Source: Planctomycetaceae bacterium
Lineage (GTDB): Bacteria > Planctomycetota > Planctomycetia > Pirellulales > PALSA-1355
DNA: 11,672 nt
NCBI GenBank assembly: GCA_005773095.1
Contig: SXHT01000295.1
Span: 1-11,672 of the forward strand
Reading direction: 5' to 3'
The notes below the pieces were generated by a model. That model was not told the DNA's origin, ran no database searches, and was given only the letters and a program-made list of their open reading frames with translations. Below are positions 6,423-11,672 of this stretch, in pieces (positions within the stretch are counted from its first letter, which is position 1; every line of letters begins with the position of its first letter). The translations under genes were made by a program, and so were the position numbers.

Positions 6423-6917
6423 TTATTGGCCGTTCGCGGCCTTGTAGAGATTGAGCGTAAGATGTGCCTGGCCTTGATGATGCGCCTCGTGCCAAGCAAT
6501 GATGTGAAGTACGTCCAAAACCGTCAGTCCTCGCTGAGCCAATGCCGCCGGAATTTCATTCAGCCGATCGTCGGAGTACTCAGAAAGAGTTGCCAGGAGG
6601 TGCGAACGCGAGCCGTTGAGCACCACCCGCAACAGCGCGATCGTCGGCGGATGGTCGTCAGGCGTGCTGCCGCCTCGATAATTTGGCCATAGCTCGGGCC
6701 ATTCTCCCGCCTTCTGCGGAGCCAGCCGCTCGGTCGCAAAAATCTCTTCCGTGATGGCAATGTGCATCAATTGCCAGCCAATGTGGGCACGCGCCGGACC
6801 GGGACGCCAGCCCAGCACTTTCGAGGGGTCTGCCAGTTTGTCGATTGCTTCGAGCAAGCCCAACGTCCTCGTACGATTGAATTGATAGGCGGCTATCAGT
6901 GTGTCAATTCGGTTCAT
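6423..6917 (-). CDS. DinB-family protein (putative metal-dependent, YfiT/DinB superfamily)
   Basis: A 164-aa protein starting MNRIDTLIAAYQFNRTRTL, a typical DinB four-helix-bundle N-terminus. The three histidines that bind a divalent metal in this superfamily appear to be present: His52 in HIGWQLMH, and His143 with His147 in WHEAHHQGQAH near the C-terminus. The superfamily includes DNA-damage-induced DinB of Bacillus, thiol-dependent S-transferases and maleylpyruvate isomerase-like proteins; the precise reaction here is unknown. I chose ATG 6917 because AGGAAG lies 6 nt upstream and the longer frame (to 6995) adds 26 basic residues unlike the family. A TAGAAT at 6959-6964 (minus strand) could be a -10 box about 40 bp upstream, without a good -35. 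The stop is only 3 bp from the flanking repeat of the MITE-like element. Confidence 0.88.
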   Translation of the reverse strand: MNRIDTLIAAYQFNRTRTLGLLEAIDKLADPSKVLGWRPGPARAHIGWQLMHIAITEEIFATERLAPQKAGEWPELWPNYRGGSTPDDHPPTIALLRVVLNGSRSHLLATLSEYSDDRLNEIPAALAQRGLTVLDVLHIIAWHEAHHQGQAHLTLNLYKAANGQ

Positions 6918-7410
6918 CGAATGCTTCCTGTACGTTGCGGTGCGGGTTACCTTGCGCGATTCTATGCCCTGCCGTGCCGACTTTCTACCGTCCAATGGTC
7001 AAGAATTCGCAAAACCGAGGTTTGACGTCCGCCATGATTCGATTAGACTCAAAAGCATTGCAAGCATGGCAAGCGACGAGAAGAGGCAAGCTCGTGGCGG
7101 TGCATGTTACTCATTCGCGGCCACGGTCGTATTTTCGACCCCCCCCATTATCCTGAGGAGGCCGCGCTGCTGCCGGGCACCACCGATCTGGCTCCTGTCC
7201 GGCGGCCTTCTTTTGAAGGCACGATTTCCCTATCCGTCCGATGTTGGTCGCTTGTTCGACCTCTGCAGGAAGCGGTGGATCGAGTGGCGTGCGACCACCG
7301 TCGACACCCAGGCTTTGGCTTGTGGTTCGTAGCGGCGAATCCCGTGGTGTGAGAGCAGGGCAGGGCTGCATTACGCCGCGGCCAGAGCTTCATCAGCAGG
7401 GCCGCTGACA
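6918..7410. other. Intergenic stretch with no supported gene
   Basis: The 493 bp lie between the divergent DinB and Rrf2 genes and should contain the promoters of both. Two plus-strand frames stay open for a while (6901-7332 and 7104-7352), but neither has a recognisable domain or a ribosome binding site, and the first runs antisense into the DinB start. A run of eight C residues (7139-7146) is followed by CATTATCCTGAGGAGG. The stretch could hold a decayed gene, but I recognise no family. I see no tRNA, riboswitch or terminator. Confidence 0.5.
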
Positions 7411-7848
7411 ATGAAACTTTCGCGCACGGTGTTCTATGCGGTTCAGGCGACGCTTCGCCTGGCCGAAGCCGAGTCAACTCGTCCGATGCCATGCAGCAAA
7501 CTCGCTGCGGCAGGGAAAATGCCCGAGCGATTCTTGCTGCAAATCCTGCGTCACATGGTGACCCACGGAATTCTTCACTCCACGCGCGGTGTCGAAGGAG
7601 GCTACGCTCTGGGCCGCAGCCCCGACAAGATTTCGCTGCTCGACATCATGGAAGCCATTGAAGGTCCGCTCGACACTTCATTGCCGGAAGGCATCCATGG
7701 ATCACCGGAGCAAGACGCGATTCTGCGCAAAGCGCTCGGCCGGGTCGCCTGCGCCGCACGCGAGCAGATGGCGGCCATCAAACTCTCGGACCTGGCGGTT
7801 CGTCCGAATCAACGGGCAAGGGACCAGCCCAACTCCCCCAACGTTTGA
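7411..7848 (+). CDS. Rrf2-family winged-helix transcription regulator
   Basis: A 145-aa protein with the Rrf2 fold: MKLSRTVFYAVQATLRLA (1-18), a recognition-helix region with ERFLLQILRHMVTHGIL (39-55), the wing STRGVEGGYALGRSPDKISL (57-76), and DIMEAIEGPLD (78-88). Rrf2 proteins such as IscR, NsrR and CymR sense Fe-S status, nitric oxide, redox state or cysteine metabolism. The iron-sulfur ones carry three clustered cysteines after the wing; here only Cys28 and Cys114 occur, so Fe-S ligation in the IscR/NsrR manner looks unlikely. The start ATG 7411 gives the conventional family N-terminus; the AGGGC some 9 nt upstream is a weak ribosome binding site. No Fe-S assembly genes are adjacent. It converges on the BON gene with 32 bp between stop codons. 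The target genes are unknown. Confidence 0.9.
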   Translation: MKLSRTVFYAVQATLRLAEAESTRPMPCSKLAAAGKMPERFLLQILRHMVTHGILHSTRGVEGGYALGRSPDKISLLDIMEAIEGPLDTSLPEGIHGSPEQDAILRKALGRVACAAREQMAAIKLSDLAVRPNQRARDQPNSPNV

Positions 7849-7880
7849 CGTACGTGCTTACGCAGCGCGTGTTAACTCCA

Positions 7881-8141
7881 CTAGGCGCTTCGCGCCCATT
7901 GCGATGGATCGCAGACTTCCACCTGGTTGTCGACGGCGTGTACGCCGTCGACGCTCGCTACAATCCGCTCGGCGAACTCGCGGAGGCGGCGATCGGGCAC
8001 GCGCCCGCGGACCGTCAGCACGCCACGGTCGAAATGGCAGTTGAGCCATTTCAAGAAGAAGTAGGGGCTGTCGCGCAGCTTCCGCTGGGCCAATTCGGAG
8101 ATGGCCGAAGCGGTCGCGTTGGAAAACGAGATTGCGTTCAT
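7881..8141 (-). CDS. Small BON-domain protein
   Basis: An 86-aa protein that is almost wholly one BON domain: an N-terminal helix (ISELAQRKLRDSPYFFLKWL, about 15-34), then strand CHFDRGVLTVRGRVPDRRLR (35-54), a helix (EFAERIVASVDGV, 55-67) and HAVDNQVEV (68-76). The GVLTVRG and VDGVxxVDNQVEV segments are characteristic. BON domains are thought to bind phospholipids or other envelope components and occur in OsmY-like stress proteins. I see no signal peptide, so the location is uncertain; single-domain BON proteins of this length are familiar in planctomycetes. The start is ATG 8141, without an evident Shine-Dalgarno; the frame does not extend much beyond it. It is convergent with the Rrf2 gene. 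Its promoter should lie in 8142-8340, where the paired CGACCGGTCG palindromes occur. Confidence 0.82.
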   Translation of the reverse strand: MNAISFSNATASAISELAQRKLRDSPYFFLKWLNCHFDRGVLTVRGRVPDRRLREFAERIVASVDGVHAVDNQVEVCDPSQWARSA

Positions 8142-8237
8142 CGTAGGTCAGGGCTGCTGGCTCGACGCCGCAGCGCGCCAGGCCCGAAAGCCTGACGAGC
8201 GCCCCGCCAGCTAGCATTCACAGTGATTGGGTATCGG

Positions 8238-8329
8238 CGACCGGTCGCGAGAAACTTCCGTGCAATAGCCGCACGGCGCCGACCCGGCGAGCCAAGCGCT
8301 CCGAAGATTCCCAAGGTATCGACCGGTCG
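8238..8329. promoter_or_regulatory. Paired CGACCGGTCG palindromes, possible operator
   Basis: The perfect 10-bp palindrome CGACCGGTCG occurs at 8238-8247 and at 8320-8329, each preceded on the plus strand by GGTATCG (with GC inserted in the first copy). The extra shared flank makes two chance palindromes less likely. They lie 97-188 bp upstream of the BON start and could be sites for a dimeric regulator, conceivably the neighbouring Rrf2 protein, but nothing in the sequence ties them to it. Confidence 0.35.
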
Positions 8330-8445
8330 GTTGACAAACGTTAGTTTCCATCGGATTGCAGTCTCTCACCGTTACCGCTAAACATGAACAATGCCTGACC
8401 GCGTGCGGGGCCCGCGGCCGATCCGTGTTTTACGTTCGGCAACCT

Positions 8446-8513
8446 GGTAGGGCCGGCTTTGCCGGCCGTGGATGGGAAAGTCACGCGAATCCGGCCGGCA
8501 CAGCCGGCCCTCC
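8446..8513. repeat. GGCCGGC-type REP-like inverted repeat
   Basis: GGCCGGCTTTGCCGGCC (8451-8467) is itself a hairpin, and the complement of its near copy, GGCCGGCTGTGCCGGCC, lies at 8493-8509. Including flanking GGTAG and GGAG, the two halves form a larger imperfect inverted repeat with a spacer of about 22 bp. Nested palindromes of this kind are typical of REP/BIME units dispersed between genes in many bacterial genomes. It is non-coding; a second copy elsewhere in the genome is needed to confirm dispersal. Confidence 0.7.
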
Positions 8514-8553
8514 AGCGGATAACTGATTGGCCCTGGTGCGGGGCCCTAAGCCG

Positions 8554-8581
8554 TTGCCCGGCGCGTAACTTCTGATACGAT
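8554..8581 (+). promoter_or_regulatory. Candidate promoter for the exporter operon
   Basis: TTGCCC (8554-8559, four of six to the -35 consensus) and TACGAT (8576-8581, four of six to the -10 consensus) are 16 bp apart, and TGA before the -10 gives the TGn extension. Transcription would start near 8588, leaving a leader of about 140 nt before ATG 8731. Consensus match only. Confidence 0.33.
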
Positions 8582-8730
8582 TAAATAGTGTGAGTCCGGG
8601 CGGCCAGGGTTCGTGATCGTGCGGCAAGTCGCGGCTGTTAGCTGGCCTTCTTTCGTCCGCAACCGGTAATCTCGTGGCCCATCGCCCATTGCCTCGCGTT
8701 CTTGACGAAACAACCGGCGGCGAGTCGAAG

Positions 8731-9975
8731 ATGGAATCTTCCGTGGTCGGCAGTTCACTTGCCGACCGTGTGCGTTCGCTGCGACTGCCAGATGACGATG
8801 AGATGCGCTCCCGCGGCGCGGGGCGGCGCGTGGTTCGTTTTGTATTGCTCGCGGGTCTGTTGGCTGGCGCCGTTGGTCTGGGCTACTACGCCCTCAAGCA
8901 AGGTTGGTTCGGCAAGTTGGTGGATGCGACGACGCCGGCAGGCGCGGCGTCGACCCGCGCCGGGCAACCGCCGCCGACGGCAATCGCGCTGCCCCTGCCG
9001 AGCCGTGACGCGGACGGCGGCTCGGCAGGAGACTCCCCCGCCCCAACTCCTTCTTCGCGGACCATTCCGGTGGCATCCTCTGGCGACGTGATTCTCGAAG
9101 CCAAAGGCTACATCATTCCAGCGCACCAGATTTTAGTGAGTCCGCTGGTCAGTGGTCGCATTACGTCCTTGGCCATTGAAGAAGGTCGACGGGTCGAGAA
9201 AGGCGAGGTGCTTGCCGTTTTGGAAACCACCGAGTACGAAGCCGACGCGGCCGGGGCCGCAGCCACCTTAAGCGCGGCGAAGTCGAGCTTGCAGGAGCTC
9301 GAGCGCGGCAATCGTCCGGAAGAAATCGCCGCCACCCTGGCCGAATTGGCCGAAGCCGAGGCCCAGCGCGACATGCTGCTGCTGGACTGGAAGCGAAAGA
9401 AGCAACTCCGTGACAGCCGCGTGCTCACCGAAAACGAATACGAGCAAGCCGAATCGCAATTCAAGGCCATGGATCGCCGCGTCGAGCGGCTGGGCAACAA
9501 CCACAAGCTAATGGTCGAAGGTCCTCGCGTGGAACGGATTGCGGTGGCCAAGGCGCAAGTGCATCAAGCCGAGGCGGAGCTGAAGCGCGCCGAGTGGCGG
9601 CTGGGCAACTGCACGATCCGTGCGCCAATTTCCGGCACGATTTTGAAGAAAAACGCCGAGGAAGGAAATATCGTCAATCCGATTGCCTTCAACGGTTCGT
9701 TCAGCCTGTGCGAAATGGCCGATCTGAGTGACCTGGAAGTCGAACTGTCTATTCAAGAGCGCGACATCGCGCGTGTGCTCAAAGGCCAGCGCTGCAAGGT
9801 TCGCGCGGAAGCCTATCCCGACCGCGTCTACGACGGCCAGGTTTCGCGGCTGATGCCGATCGCCGACCGCGCCAAAGGCGCCGTGCCGGTGCGCGTGAAG
9901 CTGACTGTGCCAGCGGACGAGGAAGGCGTTTACCTGAAACCCGAGATGGGCGCCGTGGTGTCGTTTCTCAAGTAG
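8731..9975 (+). CDS. HlyD/MacA-type periplasmic adaptor (membrane fusion protein) of an ABC exporter
   Basis: A 414-aa adaptor that would link an inner-membrane transporter to an outer-membrane channel. From ATG 8731: a cytoplasmic basic N-terminus, a membrane helix at about 34-54 (VVRFVLLAGLLAGAVGLGYY), a Pro/Ala/Ser-rich linker (70-115), the first half of the lipoyl-like domain (ILVSPLVSGRITSLAIEEG, about 134-152; VEKGEVLAVLE), a long coiled-coil hairpin (about 167-291), the second lipoyl half (CTIRAPISGTILKKNAEEG, 294-312), then a beta-barrel (LEVELSIQERDIARVLKGQ) and a closing LKPEMGAVVSF. The frame also opens at GTG 8674, which adds 19 residues with no family likeness; neither start has a strong ribosome binding site, so the start is uncertain. 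The ABC ATPase and permease genes that follow make it a MacA/DevB-type adaptor, rather than an RND-type one. Confidence 0.9.
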   Translation: MESSVVGSSLADRVRSLRLPDDDEMRSRGAGRRVVRFVLLAGLLAGAVGLGYYALKQGWFGKLVDATTPAGAASTRAGQPPPTAIALPLPSRDADGGSAGDSPAPTPSSRTIPVASSGDVILEAKGYIIPAHQILVSPLVSGRITSLAIEEGRRVEKGEVLAVLETTEYEADAAGAAATLSAAKSSLQELERGNRPEEIAATLAELAEAEAQRDMLLLDWKRKKQLRDSRVLTENEYEQAESQFKAMDRRVERLGNNHKLMVEGPRVERIAVAKAQVHQAEAELKRAEWRLGNCTIRAPISGTILKKNAEEGNIVNPIAFNGSFSLCEMADLSDLEVELSIQERDIARVLKGQRCKVRAEAYPDRVYDGQVSRLMPIADRAKGAVPVRVKLTVPADEEGVYLKPEMGAVVSFLK

Positions 9976-9995
9976 GATGGATTTCCAATCCGTCC
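9975..9995 (+). repeat. Hairpin at the adaptor gene stop codon
   Basis: GGATGGATT (9975-9983) pairs with AATCCGTCC (9987-9995) with one mismatch across a 3-nt loop; its first base is the last base of the TAG stop. There is no T-run, so it is not a standard terminator. It could be a dispersed palindromic repeat or an RNA structure that sets mRNA stability within the operon. A second small GC hairpin (CGGCC/GGCCG, 10036-10050) lies further along the same gap. Confidence 0.6.
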
Positions 9996-10147
9996 GTCGG
10001 GCTCGGTACGGAAAGCTGCCGCGTCTTCCGCCCCGCGGCCGTGCCGGCCGATTACTTTGCTCCCGAGTACCCGCATATTTGGCGCCGTGGTATCTTGAAG
10101 CTTGCGGTTCCATGGAACACAACCGAATCGAGGGAGTCTGATCACCA

Positions 10148-10843
10148 ATGCCCTCCCCTGCTATCCTTCGCATCCATCACGTTCACAAGTACTTCACGCG
10201 CGGCAGTGAGCAGGTGGACGTGCTCAAAGATCTCAACCTGTCGGTGCCGGCCGGCGAGTTTCTTGCGCTGATGGGGCCCAGTGGATCGGGGAAAACGACG
10301 CTCCTGAACTTGATCGCGGGACTTGATCGGCCCAGCGAAGGTGAAGTCTGGGTTGGCGAGCAACGGATCTCGAGCATGTCCGAGTCCCGCCTGGCGCGCT
10401 GGCGAACGCGGCACGTGGGGTTTGTGTTTCAGTTTTACCACCTGCTGCCGGTGCTGTCGGCCTACGAGAACGTCGAGCTGCCCCTGCTGCTGTTGCCCCT
10501 GAGCGGCAAGGAGCGTAAGCGTCAGGTGCTGACGGCACTTGAGCTGGTCGGTCTTACGAATCGCATGCGTCACCGCCCCGGGCAACTTTCCGGTGGCCAG
10601 CAGCAGCGAGTTGGCATTGCGCGGGCGATCGTGGCCGATCCGACGCTGATTGTCGCCGATGAACCCACCGGCGACCTCGACGCCACAAGTGCCGAGGAGA
10701 TTCTGGATCTCTTGCAGGAGCTTCAGGCAGCGCTCAAGAAGACGATTCTGCTTGTGACGCACGACATCCATGCCGCCGAGCGCGCCGACCGGATCCTGCA
10801 TCTCGAGAAAGGTAAACTTGTGGAGAACCTGACGGTGGTTTAG
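10148..10843 (+). CDS. ABC transporter ATP-binding protein, LolD/MacB/DevA type
   Basis: A 231-aa cytoplasmic ATPase with the full motif set: Walker A GPSGSGKTT (43-51), Q-loop Gln95 in FVFQFYHLLP, signature LSGGQQQR (147-154), Walker B LIVADEPTGDLD (167-178) with catalytic Glu172, and H-loop His205 in VTHD. The RHVGFVFQFYHLLPVLSAYENVELPL region and length match the LolD/MacB group, whose permeases are FtsX-like, in line with the next gene. It would power the exporter formed with the upstream adaptor and downstream permease. The gene begins 172 bp after the adaptor stop; ATG 10148 gives the expected N-terminus, with a GGGAG about 11 nt upstream, rather far for a ribosome binding site. The 33-bp gap to the permease gene supports one operon. 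Confidence 0.95.
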   Translation: MPSPAILRIHHVHKYFTRGSEQVDVLKDLNLSVPAGEFLALMGPSGSGKTTLLNLIAGLDRPSEGEVWVGEQRISSMSESRLARWRTRHVGFVFQFYHLLPVLSAYENVELPLLLLPLSGKERKRQVLTALELVGLTNRMRHRPGQLSGGQQQRVGIARAIVADPTLIVADEPTGDLDATSAEEILDLLQELQAALKKTILLVTHDIHAAERADRILHLEKGKLVENLTVV

Positions 10844-10876
10844 CGGAGCCCCGTCCGGGCGGTCAACCTATCATCC

Positions 10877-11672
10877 ATGAAGTTCTTCTTCTTAATCCTG
10901 AAAAACCTGCGCCGCAATTTAGTGCGGACGATTCTCACCGGGCTGGGCACCGTCGTGCTCGTGTGCGTGGTGACGCTGGTCTGGAGCGTGCTTGATTTTC
11001 TCAACAAGGCCACGCAGGAAAAGAGCCAGAATCTCAAAATGATCGTGACCGAGCGCTGGCAAATTCCCAGCCAGATGCCGTTCACCTACGCGGCCACACT
11101 CTCCGAAGGGGCCGCTCGCAACCCGGGTGATATCCGTCCCGCCGACTCGATGACCTGGGCATTCTACGGAGGCACGCTCGACCCGCAAAAGGTGACGGCC
11201 GACAATTTTGTGTTTTGCATCGCCACGCAGCCCGAGTCGGTGATGACGATGATGGACGAACTGGACGAGATGCAGCCCGGTCCCGAGCGTGACAAAATGT
11301 TCGCGCTCTGCGAGCAACTCAAGGCGAATAAGCAGGGCATCATTCTGGGCGTTGATCGGCTCAAAACGATCAACAAGCAGATCGGCGAGCGCATGAAGCT
11401 TTACGGCATGATTTACAAGGATATCAACCTGGAATTCGAGATCATTGGCACGTTTCCTGAGAGCATCGCCCGGTACGCCACGTCGGCGGTTTTCAATCGC
11501 GACTATCTTTACGATTCGCTGGATGCCTGGCCGCGCAGCCACAATGGCCAGCCGCACCCGTTGGCGCAAAAGAACATGAACCTTGTCTGGCTGCGCGTTC
11601 CCAGCAATGCCGCCTTCGAGCAGATCGCGCGGCAGATCGAAAGCTCGCCGCTGTATACATCGCCGGCGGTCA
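10877..11672 (+). CDS. FtsX/MacB-type ABC transporter permease, N-terminal part (3' end outside window)
   Basis: Starting at ATG 10877 the frame stays open to the window end (265 codons). The protein begins MKFFFLILKNLRRNLVRTIL, the amphipathic start typical of FtsX-like permeases, then a membrane helix at about residues 20-40 (LTGLGTVVLVCVVTLVWSVL). What follows is an extended extracytoplasmic domain of the MacB periplasmic core type, with IILGVDRLKTINKQIGERMKLYG (split here only by reading) and FEIIGTFPESIARYATSAVFNRDYL, as in permeases where the domain sits between helix 1 and helices 2-4. The last three helices must lie beyond the window. It would form the membrane pore or lever of the exporter with the preceding ATPase and adaptor. 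No clear Shine-Dalgarno precedes the ATG; the start is fixed by the conserved N-terminus and operon spacing. A second permease gene may follow, as in DevBCA-like or LolCDE-like sets, but that cannot be seen. Confidence 0.9.
   Translation, partial: MKFFFLILKNLRRNLVRTILTGLGTVVLVCVVTLVWSVLDFLNKATQEKSQNLKMIVTERWQIPSQMPFTYAATLSEGAARNPGDIRPADSMTWAFYGGTLDPQKVTADNFVFCIATQPESVMTMMDELDEMQPGPERDKMFALCEQLKANKQGIILGVDRLKTINKQIGERMKLYGMIYKDINLEFEIIGTFPESIARYATSAVFNRDYLYDSLDAWPRSHNGQPHPLAQKNMNLVWLRVPSNAAFEQIARQIESSPLYTSPAV

Larger units (their letters stand above)
8142..8730. other. Intergenic region upstream of the BON and exporter genes
   Basis: This 589-bp stretch separates the divergent BON and HlyD-type genes. 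No frame in it has recognisable coding content. Three things stand out and are listed on their own: two CGACCGGTCG palindromes, a REP-like inverted repeat at 8446-8513 and a candidate promoter at 8554-8581. Between the palindromes, CCGTGC (8258-8263) and GCACGG (8271-8276) form a perfect 6-bp hairpin. GTGCGGGGCCC occurs at 8403-8413 and 8536-8546 on either side of the REP-like element. Confidence 0.5.

Noticed and set aside
6901..7332. 143-codon open frame between the DinB and Rrf2 genes
   Set aside because: It starts antisense within the DinB gene, lacks a ribosome binding site and shows no familiar motif, so I did not call a gene.
8403..8546. GTGCGGGGCCC direct repeats as a target-site duplication around the REP-like unit
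   Set aside because: The repeats do not abut the inverted repeat, the intervening ends are not complementary, and the sequence is GC-rich and self-palindromic.

Overview
The window looks like chromosomal DNA of a planctomycete, most likely Pirellulales-like. The clearest marker is a DUF1559 protein with a type IV pilin-like N-terminus, a family greatly expanded in Planctomycetota. GC-rich sequence, weak or absent Shine-Dalgarno signals, monocistronic genes in mixed orientation and abundant short palindromic repeats fit this. The placement is inferred from gene content, since no rRNA or marker gene is present.

Layout. Positions 1-483 hold the C-terminal part of an HtrA/Deg-type serine protease. 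It converges on uppP (minus strand), the undecaprenyl-diphosphate phosphatase, which has an unusual C-terminal tail. Divergent from uppP is a sugar phosphate isomerase/epimerase-like TIM-barrel gene. An eight-copy 14-bp tandem array links that gene to a Cft2/Ysh1-like metallo-beta-lactamase nuclease gene: the array contains the stop codon of the first and the start codon of the second. The nuclease gene overlaps tail to tail by 20 bp with a minus-strand ChlI/MoxR-type AAA+ ATPase gene. Further along the minus strand are the DUF1559 gene and a DinB-family gene. Between these two lies a mobile-element-like inverted repeat of about 134 bp with a 10-bp direct repeat on each side.

After a 493-bp gene-poor gap come an Rrf2-family regulator (plus) and a small BON-domain gene (minus), arranged convergently. 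A 590-bp non-coding stretch follows with paired CGACCGGTCG palindromes, a small hairpin and a GGCCGGC-type REP-like inverted repeat.

The right end is an export operon: an HlyD/MacA-type periplasmic adaptor, a LolD/MacB-type ABC ATPase, and the 5' part of an FtsX/MacB-type permease that runs off the window. Together they would form a MacAB/DevBCA-like exporter driven by ATP from the cytoplasmic side. Substrate and outer-membrane partner cannot be read here.

I found no CRISPR array, tRNA, rRNA, prophage or clearly new multi-gene system. The most notable signals are the MITE-like element at 6266-6419 and the tandem array at 2673-2784.
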